From Gammaproteobacteria bacterium (GTDB lineage Bacteria; Pseudomonadota; Gammaproteobacteria; SZUA-152), in NCBI GenBank assembly GCA_021647705.1, contig JAKIUF010000010.1:1-64000 (forward strand): DNA of 64,000 bases, read 5' to 3'. The position numbers and the translations under genes were made by a program. The number at the start of each line of letters is the position of its first letter. Positions within the stretch are counted from its first letter, which is position 1. Under the pieces are notes generated by a model that was not told where the DNA came from, did not search any database, and saw nothing but the letters and a program-made list of their open reading frames with translations. Of the stretch, positions 26,778-36,800 are shown one piece after another.

Positions 26778-28369
26778 GGTGCCTCTGTAAAATGTCCGTG
26801 AAATTCCTGCTTTAATCGTTGGCGGTCGATTTTACCATTGGGTGTTTTGGGTAGCAGCTGCCGCTGTTCAATATGTGTCGGTAGCATAAAGGCAGGCAAT
26901 ACCGCCTGGCAGTTGTCTAGCAATTGTTGCACGACAGAAGCATCGTCCACCGGTGTACCGGCAGCGGGGGTCACCAGAGCCACAATAGCCTGTCCCAGTC
27001 GCGGGTGTGGCACACTGAACACTGTGGCCTCGTTTACCTGCCCGCTGGCATGCAACACTTCCTCCACCTCGGTAGGGCTGACCCGGTAACCGGAAGTTTT
27101 GATCATGTCGTCCTCACGACCCACAAAATACAAATAGCCGTCTGCATCCATGGTAACGGTATCACCGGACCAGAGCACTTTTTCGTGAATGCCGCGCTGT
27201 GGCATGGTCGCAGGCGGTGAGCGAAAGTGACGCTCGGTTGCGATAGGATTGTTCCAGTAACCCTGTGCCACCAGTGGTCCGGCATGTACCAGTTCACCCG
27301 GCTCGCCGGGAGCGCAGGCGGTACCGTCCGGGCGCACCACCGCCAGCTCAGCATGGGGAATGGCTTTGCCCATGGAGGTGGGGCGAGTGGCCAATTCTTC
27401 CGCTGGCAGATAACTGGAGCGGAAGGCCTCGGTGAGACCGTACATAAGAAACAGACGGCTGGTGGGCAGGCGTTGTTGCAGATTTTTGATCACTGGCACG
27501 GGCAAGTGCCCACCGGAATTTGTGAGCGTGTGTAAATGCTCGCCGATTTCTTCGGGCCAGTCCAAAGCGGCCAGCTGCATCCATAACGACGGCACACCGG
27601 CAAGGGTAGTGATGCGTTCCCGGCTTACGGTACGCACAATGTCCCGGGGCAGCAGGTAATTCATCAGCACCACCGAGGCACCGGCATGAAACGCGGTTAT
27701 AAGCTGGTTCAGACCGTAATCAAAGCTCAGCGGCAGCACCGCGAGCAGACGCTCCGATGCCTGAATGCCAAGATATTGAGCGACACTCTTTGCCCCCAGC
27801 ACCAGATTACGATGGGAAAGCACAACACCCTTAGGCAGGCCGGTGCTGCCGGAGGTGTAAAGAATGGCCGCGACACTGTTTTCCGTCATGTGTGTGTACA
27901 CAGGGCCATTGCCGGATTGCAATGCCTGCCAGTCTGTCACCGTGAGAAAAGGGAAAACTTCAGGCTGTACCGAACCATCGGTGATGATCAGGTGTTGCAG
28001 AGACTTGCGGGTAGGCAGCACATCCGCCAGCAATGCGGCCCGATCCACCGAAGTAACGAGCATGCTGGCTCCGCAGTCATCAAGAATGTGGGCCACCTGA
28101 GCGGGCTTGAGCAGCGGATTGATGGGTACAAAAATGCCGCCTGCCTGGGCAGTGGCAAACAGGGCGAGGACCGTCTCCAGTTGCTTGGGCAGGTAGACCG
28201 CGACGCGATCACCTGACTTCAGGTCTAGGGCTTGCAGTCCTGTTGCGGTGGATTGTAGGTGGTGCTGAAACTCGCCATAAGAAAGGTGTATTTCCCCAGA
28301 GGTCAGGGCTCTGGCATCCGGTTCGGTTTGGGCAGAGTCTTCGATGAGGTGGTGTAATAAGCGGCTCAT
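26774..28369 (-). CDS. AMP-forming acyl-CoA/ACP ligase, exosortase-A-system associated
   Basis: This is a 531-residue adenylate-forming enzyme. The AMP/ATP loop is ILYTSGSTGLPKGVVLSHRN near residues 167-187, the adenine motif LFLMYGLTEAFRSSY near 310, and the C-terminal hinge and lysine motif LPKTPNGKIDRQRLKQ near 510-520. These are the complete A3, A5 and A10 motifs, so it is predicted to be active. It matches the ligase that accompanies the exosortase-associated decarboxylase. The likely acceptor is the ACP encoded divergently at 24996. No exosortase gene or PEP-CTERM protein appears in this window. Confidence 0.88.
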   Translation of the reverse strand: MSRLLHHLIEDSAQTEPDARALTSGEIHLSYGEFQHHLQSTATGLQALDLKSGDRVAVYLPKQLETVLALFATAQAGGIFVPINPLLKPAQVAHILDDCGASMLVTSVDRAALLADVLPTRKSLQHLIITDGSVQPEVFPFLTVTDWQALQSGNGPVYTHMTENSVAAILYTSGSTGLPKGVVLSHRNLVLGAKSVAQYLGIQASERLLAVLPLSFDYGLNQLITAFHAGASVVLMNYLLPRDIVRTVSRERITTLAGVPSLWMQLAALDWPEEIGEHLHTLTNSGGHLPVPVIKNLQQRLPTSRLFLMYGLTEAFRSSYLPAEELATRPTSMGKAIPHAELAVVRPDGTACAPGEPGELVHAGPLVAQGYWNNPIATERHFRSPPATMPQRGIHEKVLWSGDTVTMDADGYLYFVGREDDMIKTSGYRVSPTEVEEVLHASGQVNEATVFSVPHPRLGQAIVALVTPAAGTPVDDASVVQQLLDNCQAVLPAFMLPTHIEQRQLLPKTPNGKIDRQRLKQEFHGHFTEAP

Positions 28370-28427
28370 TTAGTGAAGTTTACCACTTGGTACCTGGTCG
28401 GGGTTGCTTTTACATCTCTACAATCTA

Positions 28428-28521
28428 ACGCAAAGGCGCAAAGGCGCAAAGGCGCAAAGGCGCAGAGGACGCAAAGAAAAGAATAACCTTTGCGCTCTCT
28501 GCGTCTTCGCGCCTTTGCGTT
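28428..28521. repeat. Family A palindromic repeat with internal AAAGGCGC iteration
   Basis: The left arm contains four direct copies of an 8-base AAAGGCGC unit before CAGAGGACGCAAAG; the right arm ends CGCGCCTTTGCGTT. The whole forms a hairpin of about 35-40 bp per arm downstream of galE and upstream of the ligase gene. Confidence 0.8.
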
Positions 28522-28620
28522 GGGTTTTCATTATTCAAACCCTTTCGGTCTGCGTTGTGCCAACATTAATGAGGTTTTACGGATACTATTATCGGTTTTA
28601 GTGCCTGACGTACATCAAAA

Positions 28621-29619
28621 TTAACTCGCGGCTCTGTCGAGCAACTTCTTCTCCCAATTCAGCGAAGTTTTTACGATCACGTCCAGATCATCGTATTTTA
28701 CATCCCAGTCGAAAGCTGCATGAATCGCGTCCACTTTGGCGATCAGCTGTGGTGGGTCACCGGCACGGCGGGGTTCTTCGACAATGTTGAGTGATTCGCC
28801 ATGCACCCGCTCAACGGAATCCAGTACCTCGCGCACACTGTAGCCATGACCGTAACCACAGTTCAGTGTGGTGGAATCACCCCCGTTGCGCAGGTATGCC
28901 AGGGCGGCGAGATGCGCGCTGGCGAGATCTTCCACATGGATGTAATCGCGGATACCGGTGCCGTCCGGAGTGGGGTAGTCTGTGCCGAAAATACAGATTT
29001 TGTCCCGCTTGCCCAGTGCGGTTTCACAGGCCACTTTGACCAGCAGAGTGGCTTTTTGGGTGGATTGGCCAATACGGCCCTCGGGGTCGGAGCCTGCAAC
29101 GTTGAAATAACGCAGGGCGACATGGCGCAGGTCGGTGGCAAAAGAGAGGTCTTTGAGCATTTGCTCCGTCATCAGTTTGGAGCTACCGTAGGCGTTAATG
29201 GGGGCCGTGGGTGTGTCTTCGGTGACTTGATCGACATCAGGAATACCGTACACAGCGGCGGTGGAGGAAAAGATGAAGTGCTCTACACCAGCGGCCGCGC
29301 AGCATTCCAGCAAATTGCGCGAATTGCAGGTATTGTTTCCGTAATATTTTAATGGGTTGGAGACAGATTCCGGGACGATGGTATGGGCCGCGAAGTGCAT
29401 TACCGAGCCAATATTGTGCTCCTTCAATATTTGTGAAACCAGCTCCCGGTCACCAGTATCACCAATAATCAGTTCACCGGATAATACGGATTCTTTGAAT
29501 CCTGTGGAGAGATTGTCCAGCACCACAACGGTTTCACCCGCCTCGCCAAGTTGACGTACTACATGGCTGCCAATATAACCGGCACCACCGGTGACTAAAA
29601 TTGTTTTTTTTCGGGACAT
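28621..29619 (-). CDS. galE: UDP-glucose 4-epimerase
   Basis: The 332-residue extended SDR interconverts UDP-glucose and UDP-galactose. The NAD site is GGAGYIG at residues 11-17; VVVLDNLSTG follows at 31-40, both typical of GalE. The catalytic Ser/Tyr/Lys set is SSTAAVYG near 118-125 and YGSSK at 144-148. GTGIRDYIHVEDLASAHL near 220 and LNCGYGHGYSVREV near 252 are further GalE signatures. It stands alone between two repeat-bearing gaps. Together with galU at 47.7 kb it supplies UDP-sugars for the glycans made in the 12-24 kb region. Confidence 0.93.
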   Translation of the reverse strand: MSRKKTILVTGGAGYIGSHVVRQLGEAGETVVVLDNLSTGFKESVLSGELIIGDTGDRELVSQILKEHNIGSVMHFAAHTIVPESVSNPLKYYGNNTCNSRNLLECCAAAGVEHFIFSSTAAVYGIPDVDQVTEDTPTAPINAYGSSKLMTEQMLKDLSFATDLRHVALRYFNVAGSDPEGRIGQSTQKATLLVKVACETALGKRDKICIFGTDYPTPDGTGIRDYIHVEDLASAHLAALAYLRNGGDSTTLNCGYGHGYSVREVLDSVERVHGESLNIVEEPRRAGDPPQLIAKVDAIHAAFDWDVKYDDLDVIVKTSLNWEKKLLDRAAS

Positions 29620-30106
29620 TGCGAAGTTTCCAAAGTGGGGTGAGTTGTGTGCAGGCTGCGTCCCGCAGCTTGCTGTGGGAGAGCATCCTAGCTTTCCTTT
29701 TCATCTGATACAATAATAATGCTTTGGTGGTAAACGTTGGTTTCGATAGAGTGAAAGCCAGTTGATTGTAGGATCTGTCAGCAGCATTGCGTGGCTAGAT
29801 AAGGGTATTTATCTAGCTGTAAATAAAATGTGAATTAAGCGCTAAAAACATCTGTTTTAAAATCACCGGGTATTTAACGCAGAGGTCGCAAAGTTTTTAG
29901 TGTTTTTCTCTGTGTCCTTTGCGTCTTTGCGACCTCTGCGTTTATAACACACCCCTTTGTCAGTACCACGACAACATAGCCTTCCGATACACTGGAGCAA
30001 TTGTTCGAAAGCTTCTGATATTACACAGGCTTCAGTCAGAATACGTGTTGTAGCATCATGTAAAAACCGTCAGTCATTGATTCATTCTTCGAGTGCGTAA
30101 CATCAG
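29620..30106. other. Intergenic region with family A repeat and possible ACP-gene start remnant
   Basis: The 487 bases hold the second copy of the 175-base repeat segment (listed separately). A 34-base stretch at 30037-30070 resembles the start of the ACP gene at 24987-25018, with the last 16 bases (ATCATGTAAAAACCGT) identical. No gene is supported here. Confidence 0.5.
29832..30003. repeat. Family A repeat with duplicated flanks (copy 2)
   Basis: The palindrome at about 29872-29944 has cleaner arms than copy 1: AACGCAGAGGTCGCAAAG and CTTTGCGACCTCTGCGTT are nearly perfect complements. Both flanks match those of copy 1 at 25252-25430. Confidence 0.8.
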
Positions 30107-31435
30107 TTACGATGCCACTGGCTCACCAGCGGAGTTCACGGTAAACAGTGGTCGGGTCGGCGGACGATAGCGCAGAAACGGCAGCCATCGGCCAAACCTA
30201 CGAAACACGCTGCGCTGGTTCATCGCCAGTGCGTATTCCACATACACCGGGTCCCATGACAAGTGCCGTTCCTCGGTGCGTGCCCGCGCGAAATAGATGA
30301 GATTCACCCCTAACAACAACAGGCAATCACGCACCGCCTCCAGTGGGGTACTGTCAACGATAAACGGTATGGTGATAAGCCACCAGCTGATATTTTTGGC
30401 CACATAGGCTGGATGTTTACTGTAACGGTACGGGCCATTGGTCACGATGCCGCGATGCGTGAGGTTGGAAAAGCGCAGACCGAAGGCAACTGAGGAAAAG
30501 GCGTACAGCCCGGTGAGCAACAGGATGCTGCCACCCCACATGACATACAACACTGGCGAATCTGCCAGCCAGTTACCCCAGGACACACGGTCCACATTGT
30601 AGGCTAGATAAGAGCCATAAATCAGGGTCCAAAATGGCGCATAGTTAATCAGCGCTGCCAGCCAGCCGGACAGGGTAGGCTCAGTGGTGCGGATATGGGT
30701 GTCCAGCAGGCGCAGCGTCAGGGTATAGCCCACCACCACAAAAACCAGATCGATGGTATAAAACAGTTCCCAAAAAAGATCAAAGCTGTAAGACGCGTTA
30801 CCCGCCAGACGATCAAAATCCACTTCACGTAAAAAAGCGATTCCACCTTGAAAAAAAACGAACATTAATGGCAGAAAAAAGCTTTTCACCAGCCAGCCCA
30901 GGGCATATTGCTTCAGCGATGGCCAATGCACTGCCGACCAGCGTCCCAGCACCAGCATACCCATCTGCCAGTAACCGTCCTGCGGTCGTTGCATGCGTCG
31001 GTCGAGCCAGATGAAATAAGGCACCGCAATCAGTACCAAAAACGGTATTACGATTTTCAGCAGTGCCCAGAAAGGCCGGTAAAAATCGCCCCGGTAGACG
31101 GGAAACAGCCAGTATATCAAGGCAATAATGGCCAGCGTCAGATAATACCCCAGTAATTTGCTGCCGACCCGACGCCAGTCGATGGTGGTGGCGGGTGTGC
31201 CGAGACCGGCATTACGTCGGTGGCGTTCGCCGCGCTGTCCCAGCAGATCGAGCAGAATCATCGGCAAGGCCAGGGCGGCGAGGGCGATCAGCGCTGCTGT
31301 TATGGCATCCGGCTGCCGCCAGTCACGCAGCAGCATAACGGCAATTAGAAAGCTGCCGAAACCCGTCAGATTAACAGCCATGGAAGTGCAGGATGCAGGC
31401 AGGGGCGGTACGATATTACGGGTGTGCTGTGACAT
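30107..31435 (-). CDS. Polytopic membrane protein with ICMT/PEMT-like methyltransferase domain
   Basis: I place the start at ATG 31435, preceded by AAGGATTT, giving 442 residues; the frame is open 31 codons further upstream. There are about ten hydrophobic segments. The C-terminal quarter carries the isoprenylcysteine carboxyl methyltransferase / phospholipid N-methyltransferase pattern: GIVTNGPYRYSKHPAYVAKN followed by a membrane span, then FARARTEERHLSWDPVYVEYA, in which the His/Pro and paired Glu residues form the SAM pocket in known members. It is predicted to methylate a lipid or lipid-linked substrate in the inner membrane. The N-terminal half has no clear family. It is monocistronic between two repeat-bearing gaps. 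Confidence 0.75.
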   Translation of the reverse strand: MSQHTRNIVPPLPASCTSMAVNLTGFGSFLIAVMLLRDWRQPDAITAALIALAALALPMILLDLLGQRGERHRRNAGLGTPATTIDWRRVGSKLLGYYLTLAIIALIYWLFPVYRGDFYRPFWALLKIVIPFLVLIAVPYFIWLDRRMQRPQDGYWQMGMLVLGRWSAVHWPSLKQYALGWLVKSFFLPLMFVFFQGGIAFLREVDFDRLAGNASYSFDLFWELFYTIDLVFVVVGYTLTLRLLDTHIRTTEPTLSGWLAALINYAPFWTLIYGSYLAYNVDRVSWGNWLADSPVLYVMWGGSILLLTGLYAFSSVAFGLRFSNLTHRGIVTNGPYRYSKHPAYVAKNISWWLITIPFIVDSTPLEAVRDCLLLLGVNLIYFARARTEERHLSWDPVYVEYALAMNQRSVFRRFGRWLPFLRYRPPTRPLFTVNSAGEPVAS

Positions 31436-31674
31436 ACAAATCCTTATTTTGACCTTGACAGTGTACTGATACCTTAACGCTTGAGAAAAACCATTATTGG
31501 AGGACGCAGTGAAACCTGCCGCCGCCAATATAGTTCAATTCAGGAGGGGTAACAATTAAGGTGAATATCGTCACGCCATCCCGGCGAACGATTGCATGGG
31601 TGCGGGAGGGCGAGCAACCTGGAAGCCGTTGTCGAAGCTCAGGGCTTTTACCAAAAGCAGGCGCTTTTAGGCGA

Positions 31675-31750
31675 CCTCTGAGTTTCGGCTAAAAACATGC
31701 CGGAATGGCGGTGTTTGCAGCAATCTGCGGGGAATAAAACCCGAAGCGAT
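31675..31750. repeat. Repeat family C, copy 2
   Basis: It contains TTTCGGCTAAAAACATGCCG and then GGAATGGCGGTGTTTGCAGC. Homology to the copy at 44781-44858 continues through AATAAAACCC...AGCGAT, so the element is about 75 bases long. Confidence 0.65.
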
Positions 31751-31794
31751 GCAAAGTGAACGTTTTTGCCAGGACAAATTTTGCGCGACAAGTA

Positions 31795-32127
31795 TTAAGG
31801 ACAGATACCGGGGTTCCGCACACAAAAATCACCAAGATCATCTTCAAAATAACGATTTTTTGTGTCACTTTTTTCATTTATTACACCCTGCTGCGGTCCA
31901 CCTTCATAACCCCATGCTCCGGTTTCAATATTTAACCAATAACGTCCTGGTGGTATGAGTTCACCATTAAGCACATCGAGCAGCATCAAATCCGGTCCGA
32001 TGACTGGCTGGCCGTTGATGACCACATTGCGTTCAGCTCCCCAAAGTCCTTGTTCTGCCACAACGGGCTGAGCTGTTGCCGTCCACAATAGCAGTCCGGC
32101 AAACAATAGTTTGAATAATTTGTTCAT
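31795..32127 (-). CDS. Small exported protein of unknown function
   Basis: The 110-residue protein starts with a good ribosome site (GGGAGG) and a signal peptide (MNKLFKLLFAGLLLWTATA, cleavage after VVA near residue 24). The mature 86 residues contain VINGQPVIGPDLMLLDVLNG, GRYWLNIETGAWGYEGGP and two Cys near the C-terminus (FCVRNPGICP), which could form a disulphide. I do not recognise the family. It is the last of five minus-strand genes that read from the OmpA-like gene, 41 bases after the M48 protease, so it may be a substrate or regulator of that protease. Confidence 0.65.
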   Translation of the reverse strand: MNKLFKLLFAGLLLWTATAQPVVAEQGLWGAERNVVINGQPVIGPDLMLLDVLNGELIPPGRYWLNIETGAWGYEGGPQQGVINEKSDTKNRYFEDDLGDFCVRNPGICP

Positions 32128-32168
32128 TTAATCCTCCCTTTTCATCGTTATGAATATTTTGTCCAGAA

Positions 32169-33152
32169 TTAGTCACAGGCCATCTGTAATTGCCGGGTGC
32201 TTGTTTGCAATGCGCGGTCATACATAAATTTCCGAAATTCACCATCACTCAAGCTACTGCCTGTTTTATCAATTTCCCCGGCCAGAAGCTGGATAGCTGT
32301 GATATATGCTGGTTGATCAGGCTGTAACCGTGCAAAAGCAGCAGCATGTTTCCGCATGTAACGGGAGATGTTGCGTAAGCGATTGCCACTGAGTGGGTGA
32401 GTACTGGTTCGGCGAATGTTTTGATCAAAAGCTGTCTGGCTACCGAATCTTTCCGGCACCGCCTCTTGAGCGCTCGCCGTCGCAAAGAACAAAGCCAACC
32501 CCATCGGGTCTACACCGATGCGACGCATGACATCGAGGGCGAAGTCATCTGACTGGCTTTCCTGGCGTTGCGCCTCGGCCTTGCTGATTTGCTCATAACC
32601 ACGATGACGATACATCACATGGCCATATTCGTGACCAAGCAAGAAAAAAATGGTTGATTTAAGCATTTTCTGAGAAACGTCATCGACAAAAGCATCTTCC
32701 AGAGCATTGGATGGAATTCCCAATGCCGCTCTTGGTGGAGTGAGTGGATAGCTTTTGTCACGGAGGAGCTTGATAAGGTAGTGAAAAAACATTTCCCGAT
32801 TACAATTGAAGCGCTCCATGTAGGCGTAGGTAATCGATAAGTCATCGAGGAACTTTACCGAGAGGATAGGGATGACAATGCGTTGCCGGTCGATAAACGT
32901 ATAATACTCAAACAGGCTGCGACCGGCACCGATCAGCGGTGTCTCGAAACGGATTTCAGGTGCGGCATGGCGTTCTTGCTGGGTCAGACGACCAAGAAAA
33001 TCTTCTTGAAACATTCCTTGTAAATTAGGCCCGTAGCTCTTTGCCGCCTGGCGTAAAGTTTTTTCATCATAGAGTTGAGAAAAGTCTTTAGCCAGGACTG
33101 GTGTCTGTAAACAGAAGCCTAAAAAAAGAATTAAACAAATTCGCAATATCAT
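32169..33152 (-). CDS. M48-family zinc metalloprotease, exported
   Basis: I choose ATG 33152 as the start because it opens a signal peptide (MILRICLILFLGFCLQTPVLA) and follows GGGAAA; the open frame extends 83 codons upstream without such features. The 327-residue product has the zinc motif HEYGH at 174-178 and a third ligand, probably Glu198 in RQESQSDDFALD, as in the M48 (BepA/HtpX/Oma1) family. STHPLSGNRLRN near 285 is also typical. It would act in the periplasm on outer-membrane or exported proteins. Its position directly behind the giant beta-rich gene suggests it processes or clears that protein or its partners; this is inference. Confidence 0.82.
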   Translation of the reverse strand: MILRICLILFLGFCLQTPVLAKDFSQLYDEKTLRQAAKSYGPNLQGMFQEDFLGRLTQQERHAAPEIRFETPLIGAGRSLFEYYTFIDRQRIVIPILSVKFLDDLSITYAYMERFNCNREMFFHYLIKLLRDKSYPLTPPRAALGIPSNALEDAFVDDVSQKMLKSTIFFLLGHEYGHVMYRHRGYEQISKAEAQRQESQSDDFALDVMRRIGVDPMGLALFFATASAQEAVPERFGSQTAFDQNIRRTSTHPLSGNRLRNISRYMRKHAAAFARLQPDQPAYITAIQLLAGEIDKTGSSLSDGEFRKFMYDRALQTSTRQLQMACD

Positions 33153-33201
33153 GATGTTTCCCCTTTTTCCCTGGTCGCCTACCTTGTGAAGGCTGATTGT
33201 T

Positions 33202-33801
33202 TCAACAGGTAATATTCGCAGCATAAAGTGCTTGAATTTTCTTTGGTGTTTGCGATAAACCGGTACGACTCCAGGCCACAAATTCGGAGTAATCACCCCA
33301 TTGCACGTCGTCCCAAACCGTGCGTAACAAAGCAAGTTTTGCATCGCGCACGGTGAGTTCGATATCGCTGGGTAACAGTTGTCCCTGAGCAGCTTTCGCA
33401 TAGGCAGGCAAACAGTTCAACGTCTGCAAAGCCAGTTCAACTTGAGCAAGCTGTACTGCCTTGCTGCCATCATCGACAGGTGTGAGTGACGTTATTGGCA
33501 TCGGCGAGGCCGGTGATACGGCTCCCATATAACTGCCATTCTGCTGGTCGATGCTAATCGGGTGAATGAACGAGGCGACCAGCACCGCTGAACCGAACGC
33601 AGCGAAGAATATCCCCGGTCCCGCCTTGGACAAGATGACCTTGAAACCCGGCAGTTCAATCTTCCCCGCCTGATTGTTTTGCATTGGCAGGGCAAGAAAC
33701 AGACGGAAACCAAAATAAACAGACAACCCGGCAAACAACACAACCAAAATGCGCTCTGTGCTTCGTGCTCCGATGCCAACTAATAAGCCGATGTCATTCA
33801 T
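33202..33801 (-). CDS. Small membrane protein of unknown function
   Basis: ATG 33801 follows GGAGTG and gives 199 residues. Two hydrophobic segments lie at about residues 13-38 and 62-85, separated by a short polar stretch, so the protein is probably a hairpin in the inner membrane with a C-terminal soluble domain of about 110 residues (VQLAQVELALQTLNCLPAYA and VRDAKLALLRTVWDDVQWGD). I do not recognise it. It lies 20 bases downstream of the giant gene and 49 bases before the M48 protease, on the same strand. Confidence 0.65.
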   Translation of the reverse strand: MNDIGLLVGIGARSTERILVVLFAGLSVYFGFRLFLALPMQNNQAGKIELPGFKVILSKAGPGIFFAAFGSAVLVASFIHPISIDQQNGSYMGAVSPASPMPITSLTPVDDGSKAVQLAQVELALQTLNCLPAYAKAAQGQLLPSDIELTVRDAKLALLRTVWDDVQWGDYSEFVAWSRTGLSQTPKKIQALYAANITC

Positions 33802-33821
33802 TGTCACTCCTTTCAACAGTA

Positions 33822-36800
33822 TTACACCTTGTCAGGACGTGTTGTTTTTTTTGAAGCTGCGCGTTTATCGAAGGGGATGTGTTTTCCCTCGTTTTCACCT
33901 GCTTCCATCCAGATGCCCAGCCTATTGTTTTCCCACTTCAGCGCAAGTTTCAGTTTAAAATCGTTTAGTGTCATCTCACCACTAATGGGAGTCTCAGTAG
34001 TGGTGATACTGAACAGAAAATCTGCATCTTGATCGTCTTCGGGAGCCACGTTCGATAAATAAGGGATAGGTACATCGAAGCCTCCTATATTCACTTTGGG
34101 GGTTTCGCTATACAGACTAAGGGGATTGGGTTCACTTATGCCCAGAATATTTATAGCCGGAATGCCTGCCACGAAAGTATTATCCTCGTCATTCGAGTCT
34201 TGAGGTCTGGTAGTCAGCAGTGGAAATGGCAGTGATGCTGGCCCCGGATCGATGTTTATCGATTTATACAAATAGATACTATTGTCTTCGTCGGTGTCGG
34301 TGGCTGATAAAGTCGGCACCGGTATCGAAACACCCTCCAAAGAAAACAGCGTCAAACCATCGATATTAATGAGATCCGCCAAAGTAACACTGTCTTCTTG
34401 ATCGAAAATGTTCGGTTTGTTGATATTGAGTCGTTGTGATGCAACCGGCAGTAATTGATTCGCTTGCGAACCGGGGAGTTTGATCGACATTGCCCAGTCC
34501 AGCGTAAAATTGCAGGCCGCCAGTTGCCCGGAAGAAAGCAGGGTAAAACTGCCACCAATGGTCGCGCTCAACACCACCCCTGCAACCTGAATATTTCCCG
34601 GCAAGTCAGGTGTCAAATCCAATACAAACTGAGCCTGTCCCTGCACCGTCAACCGGTCGTTGCACAGCTCGATGCCACCCTGTAGCCAGTCCTGCCCCTG
34701 CCAGTTCAGTCGGCCTGAAGCACCCAAACACCATTTCTGCGCATTGACATTGATATAACAGTCGCCTTCTATCTTCACGTCGGCGATCTCTAGACTTCCG
34801 CTTCCCTGAAACAGAATATCTGGCACGGAGCCCGTAAAACCGATTTTTCCCTGGAGCGCCATCTCCGCCTTTGGCAGATGAAATCCGTTAATACTCCAAT
34901 TATCAGTCTTGCCAGCGTTCAACCGGGCTTCAAGCGTTAAACCATCCGGTGACAGTTCACCGGAAACTGCACTGAATTTCTTGCCCATCAGATGCAGTGT
35001 TCCACTGCCCGCCAGCAAAAAGGACTGCCCTGGCCCGACACGGCCTTCAGTTGTCATTGTCAAGTCAAGCACTGGAATATCTTGGCTTACCTCAAACGCA
35101 GGCCGGAACGCAAATTCTCCACGGATGAAGGCATGCTGGTGGCTGATGTCAACATCTCCCGAGATACTCAGCTGGTTGGCAAACAATTGTAATTCGCCAT
35201 CGCCCTGTAATTGAAACCCCTGCTGGCTATCAATAACGATGTTGGCAGGTTTTGATTGCGTGCCGATAATCAGTCTGGCTAATGAGTCATCTGAGGAAAG
35301 GATATTCCAGTCACCGTACAAGTCGGCGCGAAAACGCGCGAAGGAGTCAACACCAGCAGAGCGCCCTTCCACCCGCATGCGGCCTTCGACCGTTAGAGAG
35401 AAACCCAGCTCTATTCCCGCGACAGACAGGGTTAGAGAATCTGCGTTGGCTGTCGTCAGCAAGTTGAATCGGCCATCTGTCTGTATGACGCCAAGAAAGC
35501 GGAAGGACTGGGTGTCAAATACCTTGACTTGAGCGGCAATGACGACGGCTGAGCTGCCGGTCCCGGGTATTGCCTGCACGATATCGTCATCACTGAACCC
35601 GGCGAGATCATCCATTAGCCAGTCTGAGGTATCTGTGGTTTTCGCCATGACATCGCTTTGCCATGACATTGATGATACAAGATCTTCTGCCAAAGGAATC
35701 ATGGGAGCAGAAGTCTGGCGTTCAAGACGGTCTAACGTGAAATTGCTGAATTGTGCGCCATTATTCCACCAGGTATCGAGTCCGACCTGACCTTTGGTAA
35801 GCGGGTTGACGTCGTCGTTAACATCACACCACAGCGATTCATTTACCCAGATACGAATGTGGGTGGTGACGCGTTCCCTTCTTTCGCTGTTTTGCGATGA
35901 TCGGCCGAGGTTAAGTCGATCTATCCTGCGAGTGTCAGAAGGGGGCTGACGGTCGATAGCACTTTGTGGAGTGCGCTGTACTTCAATACGTACCTGATAG
36001 GTCTTACCTACTTCATACGGAATGTTGGTTTTATACAGCTCTTGCATTGCGCCCTTGTTGAATCGCACCAGATGCCACTCTTTATGCTGGGAAGTCATGC
36101 GAAAACGGTAATAAGTGTTTTCCCCCTGCACATGAAACAACACACCAATACCATCATCATCATTGGATTTAAGATCGACTGAAATGCGTAGTTCGCTTAA
36201 AGGATCCATCTCTCTGATCAGTGCAGGACCATAACGTCTTTTTGAAGAACTGCGGCCAACGTTTTTCGTTTGCAGCAAGATTCCATTATCGACTTTCCAG
36301 GCACTTTGATTTTTTTTCGACAGGCCGTAGTCAACGGAGCGCCAACCGTTTAGGGAGGCATTAGTGCTGAACTCGTCGGTAACCACGTTGATCCAGCGCG
36401 AGTCAGGTGTTGATGGTGGAAAGGCAGACGGAAGAGGCGATGATCGCTGTGCGTGCAACGCACTGGGTGAAATCAGGAGAAATACAGCGCTGGCATCGAA
36501 CCCAATAAAACTGCCATTGAGTTCAAGACGACGCAGTTCGGGCGGGAGGCTATCCAATATTTCTGATATGACTATTGGCAGAGGGTTTTGAGTGAGGCCA
36601 CCAATAAAACCAGCGATGCCTGTTGGGTGTTGTGGTGAACGGTTAATCGCACGGGTTGATTGTATCAGCCTATTTTGCTGTCGGTTTTCAACGGCTTCTG
36701 TTGATGTTTGCAACTGGCGTTGCTGTAGATTCTCAATCACCCCGGCCAGTTGTTGTGCCAGCGCAATCACGGTGCCAACATTGACACGGATATTGAGTTC

